This document shows positions 34,961 to 45,410 of a stretch of 64,000 nucleotides of DNA, piece by piece (the stretch's first letter is position 1; each line of letters starts with the position of its first letter). The notes beneath the pieces were generated by a model, which had not been told where the DNA came from, did no database searches, and worked only from the letters and a program-made list of their open reading frames with translations. The DNA comes from Hippasteria phrygiana (lineage: Eukaryota; Echinodermata; Asteroidea; Valvatida; Goniasteridae). The DNA lies in the NCBI GenBank assembly GCA_037893225.1, contig JAZGUH010000624.1, positions 62,001 to 126,000 on the forward strand. Direction: 5' to 3'. The translations under genes were made by a program, and so were the position numbers.

Positions 34961-35670
34961 TAGACTAGTCTGTAGCAGCTCGACAACAGCCGTTCTTTAA
35001 AATGATTGAATGTAACTAGTTGACTGAATAATAACAATGCTGTGACGTTCTGTTCTATTATAATGAATAAACATTACTTTCTCATAAAAACTACCGGTAC
35101 TGAATTATTCATGATTATTGCTTAACCGGCCTACGGAAAAACAATACGCTGAATCTTCGATTGAACGGTGTGTGTTCGGGATTGGGAGGGACAGGTTTTT
35201 TGTCGAGGCTTTGCGGAACAATTTGGTAAAATATTCTTTAAAAATTTGACCCCGTTTATCCTCCAGCGATAGGAAGGGCGGGGACTAATTTTGAAATAAA
35301 GGCGCTTTCATTCCGAAGTGTTTCTTTTGGGGGGGGGGGGGGGGGGGGGGGCAGGTGAGCTCAATTACCTTCATGGTTATTTACACCGCCTTCTGCCTTC
35401 CAAATGTCCACATATGAAATTAGGTTTACTGCTAGCAACTGTTACTTGTACAACTGCGTCCCACTTTTGCCGCCAGTATTGGAATTCCCACTTTCTGGGC
35501 AAATTAGAGTTTGGCCAGTTTCTTTAAAGGGACACATTGCTTTGGATTTAGCGATTTGGGCTATAAAAATTAAATGGATATGGTTGGGAAGCTTTTTTAA
35601 AAGTAGAATATAGAGATTCACATAACTATCCCTTCAAATTGCGTGGTTTTGTTTTATTTCGTGACAAATA

Positions 35671-35724
35671 ACGGTCCGCCATTTTGTAGAACCAAATTTT
35701 TGACTCCACAAAATGGCGGACCGT
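35671..35724. repeat. Hairpin ACGGTCCGCCATTTTGT
   Basis: Exact 17-bp inverted arms (35671-35687 and 35708-35724) with a 20-bp loop. The arm contains CCGCCATTTTG, a YY1-like consensus in both orientations. No gene identified nearby. Confidence 0.8.
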
Positions 35725-35864
35725 GTTCACCAGTCGTATTTCCAGTCGCAGCTGGTTGAAGTACGTCTGGGCAATTATTATTACAATAACCGTCTGTTTG
35801 TGATATTCAATTACTTTTTTTATATTTAATATATAAAAATACATGTTGGAATACTTTTGTTATT

Positions 35865-36248
35865 CTATTATGGTCAAGCCGCAAACCTTGTAAGGAGAAT
35901 TGTGTTGCCTGGCCGGGTGAAGCGAAGCCTGCCCCGCGTCTTGGGTGATATATGGTAGGGATATCGGGACTGTCTCGGACAATACTCGTAAATGGATGGC
36001 CGCGGGGCCAGCCTGGCACCAACGCATTGTGTGGTACAAGAAGGTCTGGTTCCCAATGCTGTTGTACTACTGGAAATAAGTCTATGTTTCGCGGGTCAGA
36101 TGTCAGGGGTCAGAGGCAATTATTTCTTTTTTTAATAATCACTACTCACTAATTACAACACATTATACGTGTTTTTTTGCATGAACAACTCCTATAAAAG
36201 ATAAGGAACATTTCCTAACAGCAAAATTTCATGACATTTGAAGGCAAT
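35865..36248. repeat. Dispersed repeat S, copy 2 (empty site for FB1)
   Basis: Matches 1400-1715 joined to 3063-3249 without the foldback element: GTACTACTGGAAATAAGTCTATG spans the junction. Its right side is cut by the Harbinger element. Confidence 0.85.
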
Positions 36249-36561
36249 GTGTCCCTTTAAAATATCTTCATACTTCATGCGAATACGAAGCGAATTTTAC
36301 GTCATCATTCCTTCGCAACTGCTTCGCTGCGAAATTCGCAGCGAAATATCAACCCGGACGCGAAAAATATTCGCTTCGCTGGCAGTTTCGCCCGAGTTGA
36401 ACAATGTTCAACTCCACGAACCTTCGCAAAGCTGTCAACCAATCAAATCGTAGTATTTATCTACCACTTGAGGGCGCACTTTGGATAGTTACTTTTTTGG
36501 GCCGGCGGCTAGCAGACGACATCATCGACTGTACACGTACGTACGTACACGTATGTATAGT

Positions 36562-37430
36562 CAGACTCCCTATTATCGCGGCAACTCTATTATCGCGGCA
36601 TCGGAAATTTCTCTTTTTTGCGTTGCCAAAACTCCTTCGTGTGGCAATTTTTCATTCAGTTAATTAGGCATTAAGGACTTCCTGCTGAGTTGTATAAAAA
36701 TGACGATTATAAAATGTTGTGTCGGGACTTTTAATGATTTTTAATAAATATTCACGTTTTCCAAAACTTGTAAATTTTGCCTCACCGTGTCTGCTAAAAA
36801 GTACCGTCTATATTTTAACATAAATCTTTAATGGTGGTCTGTCCATGGAAGTTCCATTGTCTGGTTCCCATTCTACAGCTGCAAATGCAAAATGACGCCG
36901 AAGGACGATATTTCCACCGCGAAATCGTAGAAACATTTACGGGAAGTGCGGTAAAACAAATAAAACGATGCGCCGTGTAAAGTGAATGGCGCCCCCAATC
37001 GTCAATCAGTAGACTTGTCTCAGTGAATTTTGTCGCCTTCCAGGCAGGGGGGACAGGGTGTTAAGAAATCATCCTGCAGGCCTAATCGTCTTTAATCAAC
37101 TTGAACTTTACAGGGAAAATATCATACTTTATTCAGGGGATGTTTTGGTCAAACATTAACTACGAATACAAAGTTGAGATCATTGTAAAAACCACTTCCC
37201 ACACCGCGATAATACAGAATCTGTACTCCGCCGAGAGCAATGACGAGCATGTCTAGTTTTACAGGCATTGCATGGGAATAAACCAAACCACCGTTGGATT
37301 TTATGATGTCAGTGTAAAAAAGCAAGAGTTATACAAGACAAAAGACAGGACAATTCGGGAAGGTTGGTGAGCAATCTCTATTCCGATCGGGAAACGTGAT
37401 AAGTACCGCGATAATACAGCGTCCCGTCCT
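36562..37430. mobile_element. Possible pogo-like non-autonomous element
   Basis: CAGACTCCCTATTATCGCGG at left (36562) and CCGCGATAATACAGCGTCCC at right share an inverted TATTATCGCGG core; a third copy of the core is near 37206. The ends are imperfect and no target duplication is clear. Confidence 0.35.
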
Positions 37431-37433
37431 ACC

Positions 37434-37614
37434 ATGGAGGGGACGAACAGCTTTCTGCACGTTATTGATGCCGAAAAGCTAATTGAGGTAGTCCGGGGAT
37501 ATCCCCATCTGTATTATCCCGGAGCAAAGGATTATAAAGATCAGTTGAGAAATAACAGCTGGAAGGCCATTGCCAAGGAAATTGGTGGTGAGGCTGAGGG
37601 TTGTTCAGCAGTTG
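37434..37614 (+). pseudogene. MADF/Myb-like protein of Harbinger element, exon 1
   Basis: ATG at 37434; the frame reads IDAEKLIEVVRGYPHLYYPG, KDYKDQLRNNSWKAIAKEIG, a MADF (Myb/SANT-like) domain N-terminal half with the expected V-x-x-YPxLY and K-D-Y-K-D motifs. It ends at a good donor (G|GTAAGA at 37615) in a split codon. The downstream exon was not recognised. In autonomous PIF/Harbinger elements a Myb-like partner binds the transposon ends and helps import the transposase. Confidence 0.65.
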
Positions 37615-37658
37615 GTAAGACTTGTTCATCAGTTCATTGTTGGCCTAGTTGTTGTTGA

Positions 37659-37756
37659 GACGTCACAATGGTAATACAAGGGATTGTGGGAAGGAAACGT
37701 GCACAAAAATTGCTCCTATTTCCTTCCCACAATACTTTGTGACCATTGTGACGTCT
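37659..37756. repeat. Small hairpin element
   Basis: AGACGTCACAATGG is mirrored by CCATTGTGACGTCT, with a second inner pair TGTGGGAAGGAAA and TTTCCTTCCCACA. It lies just downstream of the MADF exon donor, probably a MITE in the intron. Confidence 0.7.
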
Positions 37757-38498
37757 ATTTTTTTCAAAGTGAACAAAGAAACTGGCAGGAGTGGGATTCA
37801 AACCTAGTCAGTTTCCCTTGTGGATTGTTTGACGATATATTTTTGTTATTAGGCAGTAGCTATTATTAGTATTAATATGACAGTAAACCGTCTGGTTCCC
37901 AGACCTAGTAATAGGAAAATTCAACGTCAATATCTTTGGCTGCTAGAACCAGACAATCAACAGACTTTAGGCCTAATTCCACTTTTTTATTTATTAAAAA
38001 GGCCGCCCAAAGCTACTGATTACAAAGAAGAAAATTAAGAAAACTGTTGAGTGAGAAAAAATTGTGCTGCACAAATTCGATCCCGGAACTAGTTATAGTA
38101 GTTGAAAATTTAATTCATCAAGCCACCGCGCTCTGGTTGGATGGGCAGTTATAAATGTGATATAGATTCACAATGGTGTTTTTACAACGCCGTAACTATA
38201 GCCACTATGGATTTATTAATGTATGTCAACAAAAAACTGATTGCCGATTAGTGTAGGAGGTTTTGTTTATAATTATGAATAAGCAAATACACTGTAACCC
38301 TGACTAAACAAGAATTACCACACTAGACAAATTTAACATTTGTAATCTTCAATTTATTTTCAAAAAACTGTAGTACATTCATGTATTTTTCCAAATACCG
38401 TACTTAAAATGAAGAAAATAAGGCTGTTCCAAATGTTTAAGTATTTGGGACCATTGAACAGGCTTTGCAAATATCACATACTGTATTTCATTGAATAA

Positions 38499-38701
38499 CA
38501 GAGTTGTATTCGAGTCCCTGCAAGTCCTTTTACAAGTCCTTTCGCAAGCCCAGTCAGAAGTCCTTTCATAAAGCCGGTCACAAGTAACTGGATGAAAAAT
38601 GACAAAGGAATGCCTTTGTCACACCTCATTTAAATAGCTTGTGATTGGGATTAGGACTTGAGAGCTTGTGATGGACTTGCAGGGACTCGAATACAACTCT
38701 G
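38499..38701. mobile_element. hAT-type MITE (203 bp, exact 8-bp TSD)
   Basis: The termini CAGAGTTGTATTCGAGTCCC and GGGACTCGAATACAACTCTG are exact inverted repeats, flanked by TTGAATAA (38491-38498 and 38702-38709). The interior repeats CAAGTCC and is related to 9873-10068. Confidence 0.9.
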
Positions 38702-39409
38702 TTGAATAAAAAGCAGAATATAGATTCAGTTACCAAATAATAACAGAATTACATGTAAAGGTAGAGTAGATCATTTGTTATTTGTGCATTTTTTTGTTTG
38801 AAGCAATAAAAGTGCTCAAACTCTAAAGACGGGTGTGCTTGTGACGTTTTAGCTCTGTGACTGCCGTTACACATGTAAATTCCGAGAAAAAAATATTCTA
38901 GAATCTTGATTTCAATTCTAAAGTTGTTGAGTCGTGTTTTGAATTGAGTATAAAAAGCCACGCCCCTTAGACAACTTTACACACGTGCAGCACGTGGATG
39001 CGATGCGCGAAACGCGCAGAAGCATATTACGGGGAATCATTGCATACACGCTCTCTCTGACCGGATACAGGAGTTTTCTCAGATTTCTGAGACAACTTTG
39101 CCCACGTGTGCATGCAGACTTTCGTGCGACCACTTCCATGTATTGTAAAAAGTGGGAAAATAGCGTTTCCCAATTTCCAGCCTCTCGTTATAACGCATAT
39201 CTGAATAATGCAGACTCTCCGGAAACCACTTACATAATTTTGACCGTCCGAAAATCGGAAATACTCAAAGAAATATAAACAGAACAAACTACACTAAACA
39301 GGTTTGGCCAATGTGCTGCAAACAAAATTAGTATATGAAAACGTGATGGGCCGGTTGAGCGTTTGCGTTAAATTTGACGTGTATTCGCGTACTGCGTTTC
39401 AACGAACAG

Positions 39410-39540
39410 GGCGCACATGCGGCCGAATAATGCACATTTTTGGAATGTATTTTTGTTTGTCCAAGATTTGGAATATCATGTGATGTTCAACAGATGCTAC
39501 GATTGGATAACGTCATGAACGGCGATACATGTAGGTCAAC
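39410..39540. repeat. Dispersed repeat U, copy 1
   Basis: Contains GCGCACATGCGGCCGAATAA, TTGTTTGTCCAAGATTTGG and ACGTCATGAACGGCGATA. The inverted counterpart is at about 60955-61095. Confidence 0.7.
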
Positions 39541-39573
39541 TGTGTCCAAAATCAGCATCAGGGACACAGTATC

Positions 39574-39645
39574 ATTCAGCGGGATTCGAACCTACGACCT
39601 CCGAAATACCGTACCGGCACTCTACCAACTGAGCTATCCTACCCT
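39574..39645 (-). repeat. tRNA-derived SINE head, copy 1
   Basis: On the minus strand this reads GATAGCTCAGTTGGTAGAG (A box) and GGTTCGAATCC (B box), with a loop reading ACGGTAT and a mostly paired CCGG/TCGG anticodon stem. The acceptor stem does not close. It is followed by the same GGCGGTCTCTCAAATTG...GGGTGGGCGCTAGTCAGAAG tail as copy 2, so it is a SINE rather than a tRNA gene. Confidence 0.75.
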
Positions 39646-39808
39646 ATGGCGGTCTCTCAAATTGTCAGTATCTTTGTTCGGGTGGGCGCTAGTCAGAAGT
39701 CATAAACCCAGAATGCCATATAGCCAGGGATCACACCGAATTTTACGATACAACCTGGGAAGCGACATTGTGGGCATCACTCAATTAGGATATGATTTTT
39801 TAACTGAT

Positions 39809-40110
39809 AATTCGTCAAACAATCCACAAGGGAAACTGACCAGGTAAATTCCGAATACATTTTTAAAGTAAACAAAGAAACTGGCAGGAGCGGGATTCGA
39901 ACCTGCGACCTCCGGAATACCATAACAGCGCTCTACCAACTGAGCTATCCTGCCCTATGTTGGCGGTCTCTCAAATTGTCAGTATCTTTGTTCGGGTGGG
40001 CGCTAGTCAGAAGTCATAAACCCAGAATGCCGTGTAGCCCTTTGTAGTTTACTTTGAAAATGTATTCGGAATTTACCTGGTCAGTTTCCCTTGTGGATTG
40101 TTTGATGAAT
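39809..40110. repeat. tRNA-like core flanked by inverted ~65-bp arms
   Basis: The left arm (39809-39873) contains CAATCCACAAGGGAAACTGA and AATTCCGAATACATTTT; the right arm (40045-40110) is its reverse complement. Between them is a 72-bp tRNA-like sequence (39883-39954) and the SINE tail. A deleted relative of this unit is at about 37775-37840. Confidence 0.8.
39883..39954 (-). repeat. tRNA-Thr(GGT)-like sequence in SINE, copy 2
   Basis: Minus strand: GGCAGGA acceptor with a perfect 7-bp partner TCCTGCC, D arm GCTCAGTTGGTAGAGC, loop ATGGTAT (anticodon position GGT), T arm with GGTTCGAATCC. Two of five anticodon-stem pairs fail (CTGTT with TCCGG), and a near copy with the same tail lies 300 bp away, so it is more likely tRNA-derived SINE than a working tRNA. 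Confidence 0.7.
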
Positions 40111-41090
40111 AAAAAAAAATTATAAACGTCGGTTAATTGTCAGGTCAGGGAACTAGACTAGCTGGCTTGCACCCGTTCACAGATGTTTAACCGATTGCAA
40201 ACAAAATGTGGACTTACTAAATTTGGTAAATTGGGGGGGGGGGGGGGGCAGTATTAAAAAAAAGCAGGTTTTTCCAGTGATGGTTGGCTAACCAAAGGGC
40301 CACCCTGGCGTTTTCAACCCCCAAGTTCAACCCCACATCGTTTCAAACTCGTTTTGCGCAAACCTACCTCAGCCAACCCTGGGGCGAGCTTGCTCCGGGT
40401 TTGGGCATGAACGGTTAACACTAATCCACTTTATTTTCTTCCCTTTTGTCTTCCATGATTATTGAATGTACGACTATACAAATTATCCGTGGTATGCTGC
40501 GCTTTTTGCCAAGCTGTACAATTAACAGAAGCGCGCGCTTTGAAATGACCTTTGGAATTCCTTTGTCTGGACCACCCGTTTTTCAACCCGGGTTGCACAA
40601 AGCCCCGCACGCGGGCGGTGAGAATGTGGGGCGGTGAGAATGTGCGACATTTCACAAAAACTATTTCGCCCCGGGGCCACCCCCGGGATCGGTCTCGCCT
40701 CGGGTTGAAAAATCTCACCCCTGGCCCGGAGCAGGGGTGAGTTCGCCCTGGGGCGAAAATAGCTAGTGTGAAACGTCGCACATTCTCCCCTCCGCGTTGC
40801 CCTGGGGCAGCCCCCAAGATTTTGTCTAGTGTGAAAAGGCCTAATGTTGGAATTAGATACACAAATTAAATTTTTCTTGAAAATGACAACTTGGGTGCCA
40901 TAATTTCACAGGATGCTTGAGACTAGTATTATTCACTTACAGTCAAGTCAGGTATTTCATGACAATTTGGCAGTTTCTTTTTTGATATTTTCCAAATGTT
41001 GTATATTACCTTTAAACAAAGTAAGCTTTTCAACAGTAATTTCGTCAGTTACATGTACTTTTGGATAGCTGCAATTGATCTGCTCTACCT

Positions 41091-41738
41091 TCAAACAAAA
41101 GATGGCGTGCTGCCACGTCTTACATGGTTGTACTGCCACTGGACTTCCCCAATTCGTGATGAAAAGTACTGGCAGTAAGCATCCCGAATGGATGATGAAA
41201 TAGCGCTGTAGTTATTGCTGCCCACATGTTGAATACTCTTCAGCCCAACACTAGCAGCAGCTTCATCACGCCATCCTCCAGGTGCTGTCGTACCATCTCC
41301 TTTCTCAACATCCGAGTAATCAAGTGGGCAGTAGCATCTGCTTTCTGCAGGTTGTTGCTGATCGGCCATCTTCAGCCAGTTGTGAAGGGCACAGGCTGCC
41401 TTGACAACGGATGTCACTTTGCTTGTTTTGGCTATGATAAGTCGATGGAAAACTCTCCACCTCGCAGATAGTATGCCAAATGCATTCTCAATGGTGCGTC
41501 GAGCACGTGACAGCCTGTAGTTAAAGATGACTTGCTTTTCTTGGAGCTGTCTCCCTGGGTATGGTCTCATAATGTTAGGCTGCAATGGAAAAGCTTCATC
41601 AGCTACGAAGACAAAGGGTAGCTCTTCATCTACTCCAGGAAGACTTGCAGATGGAGGGAGGCCTAGTGAATCTGCCTCGATGGCTCTACCAAATCCTGAT
41701 GCTGAGAAAACACCTCCATCAGCGTTGCGGCAAGATAT
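41091..41738 (-). pseudogene. HARBI1-like transposase, C-terminal exon (internally deleted)
   Basis: The minus-strand frame contains NADGGVFSASGFGRAIEA, FVFVADEAFPLQPNIMRPYP, FNYRLSRARRTIENAFGILS, ARWRVFHRLI and VKAACALHNWLK, the C-terminal half of the DDE_Tnp_4/HARBI1 nuclease with its last acidic catalytic residue in IENAFG. A good acceptor (CTTTCAG) precedes 41738. In one frame the first codons continue exon 1 exactly as family members do (SMTLR joined to YLA). The stretch between there and NADGGV, which would carry the first catalytic Asp, is deleted and the frame shifts. Confidence 0.85.
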
Positions 41739-42387
41739 CTGAAAGATAAGAAGAAGAATGTGAATAAGTAGACAGGTACGTTGTAGTAACACAGATTCGG
41801 AAGGTACATGAACATTGGAGGATTGGTGATTATCCAAAAAGAATTACTGATTTTTAATCTGAAGGGTTACTTGATGAGTTGGTAGTAGCACCGATCACCA
41901 GAGAAATATTTTTGTGTGAAATGCTGTCAATCATCGAGAAAACTGTGATTTAACACAATTTCATCTTTGTGGCCCCCAACAACCCTCTGAAGGGCCAAAC
42001 AATTATTTTAGAGAAGACATTAAACAAAATTAATAAAGAAAATCCATACAGTCTGTTGACCATTTAAAAAATTGAAGTGTTTTAATTCCACAATTGACCT
42101 ATCGCCGTTTATGAGTTAACCACGCCCCTTAGACAACCTTATGGGAATTGTGTGTGGTAATTTTTGTTTGTCTCAGATTGTGTGTATTCCACGTGGAATT
42201 ATAATTGATGTGATTGGACAATAATACACAAGCTGCGTTGACGCGATTCGACCGCGATAGGTCAATTATGAATAGGATAATTTACAATGGCAATGCTGTT
42301 GTGAGAGGGCTTTACTGCCTGAAAAAAATGATGCAAGCACTGTTTGAAAAAAACAAACCAGTATACATATCACTTCCATGCACGAGC

Positions 42388-42444
42388 GCAAAGGCCGGTT
42401 CATATACTTCACGCAAATGGGAATGTGAAGCGAATTTATGACGT
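42388..42444. repeat. Isolated Harbinger-type terminal repeat
   Basis: GGCCGGTTCATATACTTCAC, then GAATGTGAAGCGAATTTATGACGTC, resembles the left end of the surrounding Harbinger element. It lies inside the transposase intron, so it is a fossil end of a second, mostly deleted copy. Confidence 0.6.
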
Positions 42445-42615
42445 CAATGCCAAATATTCCTGAAGGATTGGTGGTGGTGGGGGAGGGGGGGGGGGGGGGT
42501 GGTTACTCATGTCTCAAAATATTATGCATTTCTTAAACTTCATTTTGAGTCTTTTTAACATGTATAAAGAAATACATTTACTGTGCTGTAAAAATGCGAA
42601 ATGCTGTAATGCTAG

Positions 42616-42686
42616 ACCCGTAAACAGTGCCCTCCGAATACTCCTTCGTCGATGAAGGAGTATCCGGAGGGCACTGTTTATGGGTA
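42616..42686. repeat. Near-perfect hairpin, ~32-bp arms
   Basis: ACCCGTAAACAGTGCCCTCC...ACTCCTTC is mirrored by GAAGGAGTATCCGGAGGGCACTG and onward, with a loop of about 6 bp. One or two mismatches. Possible very short MITE. Confidence 0.85.
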
Positions 42687-42888
42687 AACATACATGCTTA
42701 AATCTTCAAATGATACCCATAAACAAAAAATGGTCAAGATGACATGCCAAGTTCAAGATCTAAAATACTAGGCCCAGTTTGACCATTACTAGATCCACCA
42801 CACTTATCACAGGATAAACAAAACTTATAAATAGGCCTATATAAAAATAAGTTATAACTATAAACAAACTTATCTTCCTCTATCCCAT

Positions 42889-42921
42889 CATGGAGGAAGG
42901 AACAGTGTTCCTTCCTCCATG
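42889..42921. mobile_element. Micro-palindromic insertion M3 (33 bp, 7-bp TSD)
   Basis: CATGGAGGAAGGAACA continues into its complement TGTTCCTTCCTCCATG around one central G. The flanks are exact ATCCCAT (42882-42888 and 42922-42928). Confidence 0.85.
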
Positions 42922-42982
42922 ATCCCATTAAAGGGGGAATCACTATCCAGCATCAGACAGTAGTGACTTGTGTCAGTGAGTG

Positions 42983-43011
42983 CATGAAGGAAGGAACTTC
43001 CTTCCTCCATG
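42983..43011. mobile_element. Micro-palindromic insertion M4 (29 bp)
   Basis: CATGAAGGAAGGAA with partner TTCCTTCCTCCATG. The flanks are GTGAGTG (42976-42982) and GCGAGTG (43012-43018), 6 of 7 matching. Confidence 0.75.
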
Positions 43012-43229
43012 GCGAGTGTGAACCTGCATGAACAGTGTCATGTGCTTGTGTGCTCAGTGCTGGGCAATATCCGTGCCACACAAGTTGTGAGGCTAGTTTC
43101 CTTCATCCACCACGACCATGCTGTCCCAATTCGATGTGAACAAAATGACCACGTTATAGTGATACACATGGCTCCCTTGTAGATTTTGGTATTTTGCCAT
43201 TAGCGTGATTATGGCGACTATGATATAAA

Positions 43230-43253
43230 CATGGAGGATTTCCTACCTCCATG
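43230..43253. mobile_element. Micro-palindromic insertion M5 (24 bp, 7-bp TSD)
   Basis: CATGGAGGATTT followed by CCTACCTCCATG (imperfect centre). The flanks are exact ATATAAA (43223-43229 and 43254-43260). Confidence 0.8.
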
Positions 43254-43350
43254 ATATAAAGTACAACGGGAGCGACAACCAATGACCAGGTGAAATATAC
43301 ACAACATGAACTACATGCGCTGCATGCTTGTGCTGCGTACATGTGTACGA

Positions 43351-43508
43351 ACCATAGAGTTATATACTTTCTATAGGCCGTGTCCGAAATGGGCTTCCAG
43401 AGCTACGGCTACGGCTATTGTCAGCATTTCTGCACGTAGTTGTAATGGGCGCACACACCTAGACAATAGCCGTAGACAAGAGTTTCTGATGCGGCCTAAC
43501 TCTATGGT
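43351..43508. mobile_element. Small MITE with 12-bp inverted ends
   Basis: ACCATAGAGTTA at left and TAACTCTATGGT at right, with inner inverted similarity (CTACGGCTATTGTC and GACAATAGCCGTAG). Flanked by ACGA on both sides. It lies in the Harbinger transposase intron. Confidence 0.75.
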
Positions 43509-43655
43509 ACGAACGCACATCCCACACGCACGTAAAATTGTTGAGCGCCACCAAGTGGCGAACAAACGACAAATTAGGCCCAATTATTTACAGGACTGAA
43601 CATGATGAATACTTGTGTGCCTAAATAAAGTAATATTTATTGAATAAAGACCTAC

Positions 43656-43954
43656 CGAAGTGTCATTGAAAGTCGTTCTTCTGCAGATATCGGGAATGCG
43701 TGGGTTTCTTTATGGTGAATTTTCGGAGCAACCATTTCCAACAACCTTTCGAACTGGCAGGGGTTCATTCGGAAGGCGCTGAAAAACAAACTGTGGTCTG
43801 CCAGCATCATTTCCCGAACGAGGGTTTGATGAGCTTCTTCAAGTGGTCGCAATTGGTTTATTCTACGAACATCAATCGATCGCTTTTTAATACTTTTCTT
43901 GCGACGTAGCAGAAGTACAAAAAGAACCAATCTTTTTTGCTCTACCGGCAGCAT
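43656..43954 (-). pseudogene. HARBI1-like transposase, N-terminal exon
   Basis: The minus-strand frame from 43954 includes LADHSLFFSAFRMNPCQFER, LLEMVAPKIHHKET and SAEERLSMTLR, the N-terminal region of PIF/Harbinger transposases (FRM...F..LL..V.P.I...). It ends at a donor CG|GTAGGT at 43655. The start lies about 150 bp inside the right terminal repeat, as expected for the element's main gene. Its partner exon at 41091-41738 is deleted and frameshifted. Confidence 0.8.
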
Positions 43955-44107
43955 GGTAGACTTCGCACTAAACGATTCGCAAAAAGTATGAACGTCATTT
44001 TCGCAACGAATTAATTCGTCCCCTCTCGCTGCGAATTATTCGCGCCCGGTGCGCGAATTCGCAAGTAGAAATTCGCTTCGCATTCGCATTCGCATGAAGT
44101 ATGAACC

Positions 44108-44330
44108 GGGCTTCAGGCGATCTTTTGCTTGGCGCACACAAGGTGAGGATGTAAATGAGGCCGAGTGGGATTTTGGGGGAAAACCGTGCAGCGGTTTTCG
44201 TGCGCACATGTCAAACGCGAGTGCATGGGAATTTCTTTTTGTTATTCTTGCTGTACTAGCCTTTTAGAAAAATACGCGTCTTTCTATGGGGTTCCTGTCG
44301 GGAACCCCATATTTCTAGGGGTAACTTGAA
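44108..44330. repeat. Copy of the segment seen at 1287-1475
   Basis: Shares TTGCTTGGCGCACACAAGGT, GAGGATGTAAATGAGG and GTGGGATTTTGGGGGAAAAC, and then the TATGGGGTTCC/GGAACCCCATA small hairpin. It abuts the right Harbinger end. Confidence 0.8.
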
Positions 44331-44538
44331 CCGTACTTTCTCCAGATCATGTCCAAATGTTAAAAAGAGGGTCCTAGTTACTCGGACTAATCATTTATGA
44401 TGAGTAAGAGTACATGGAATTTTTCTCATTTGAGTACGAGTACGAGTACGAGTACTACAACAATGTAATCAATTAAATGTCATTTCTGTCGAGTGTCCGA
44501 GCATGGAAGAATAAAACACATTTTTCCATGGTCCGAGT

Positions 44539-44604
44539 CAGTGATGTAGTCGAGGCCATCACAAGGCCACACAGACCCTTGTGATGGCCTCGACTACAAC
44601 ACTG
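44539..44604. mobile_element. 66-bp hAT-type MITE (exact 8-bp TSD)
   Basis: CAGTGATGTAGTCGAGGCCA at left and GGCCTCGACTACAACACTG at right form a near-complete hairpin. Flanked by exact GTCCGAGT (44531-44538 and 44605-44612). Confidence 0.85.
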
Positions 44605-45410
44605 GTCCGAGTAATGTTCAGACATTAATTAAGAACCGAATGTATTGGTGGAAATTTGTTTTTCAGGGGTTTTATGTTATCGATGCTTAACAAAACGAGC
44701 CAAGAAAAGACTGAAACTTACCCATTGCGGTTCTTTACAAGATGTTCAACGGGATTGTTGGAGAAAATCGGTAGCAAGTGAACTAGGATGGTTGTTGTAG
44801 AGAGGTTGGCGTGTACTAGGCTGGATCTTGGAGGTTGGATCATGAATGTAGTGTAAGGCGTTGCCCCCATTTATAATGACGCGTATGGAACTACTTTATG
44901 CCACACTGGCTAATGAGATGCAAAACAATGTTTCTCAGTAGGAACTATATTTTTCGAGGCAATCCAAATATACAAACACATGTAGCGGATGAATACTAGC
45001 ATTAGACTTGCGCCGAAAAAATATAGCAGTGACGTCAGCGATATTTCCAGAGCATTACGGTAAGCAAAATATCTAGAACCACCCAAATTCCCCAATTACA
45101 TAAAGGTACTTACCTGCAATATAATTAGAAATATATGAGACAATGGAGGAGAGACTCACCCTGTAGATTGTTCCTTGTGATGCAATCTGATCCACCCTTC
45201 GCAGCTAATGGAATCAACCTCATTAGTATGCAAAACTCCCAACGACTGCTACATATACCCAGTGATGCCTGGAATCGCTGTCTTTTTTAAGCTTGACGCT
45301 GTGTGATGGTACGGTATCTCATGGAGGTATATCTGTCATCGGCGCTCGGGAGGGTGTAAAGGTCAAAGACCTACATAAAAAAACAAAGAAAAGAGACATA
45401 GGGAGGGAGC

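Larger units (their letters stand above)
36249..44106. mobile_element. PIF/Harbinger DNA transposon (~7.9 kb, degenerate)
   Basis: The left end (about 36249-36282) reads CTTCATACTTCATGCGAATA, then CGAAGCGAATTTT; the right end (about 44070-44106) carries the inverse AAATTCGCTTCG...GCATGAAGTATGAA. Inside are the two genes such elements normally carry: a MADF/Myb-like protein near the left end on plus and a HARBI1-type transposase starting about 150 bp inside the right end on minus. Several smaller elements are nested inside. The transposase is broken, so the element is immobile on its own. Confidence 0.8.

Noticed and set aside
39883..39954. Functional tRNA-Thr gene
   Set aside because: The anticodon stem is not paired, the sequence is part of a two-copy SINE-like unit, and it has no clean Pol III terminator.
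40431..40862. 143-aa minus-strand frame with Arg/Gly-rich sequence
   Set aside because: Lies in a GC-rich repeat-like patch with inverted CCCGGGG/TTGCCCTGGGGC motifs; no domain or splice support.
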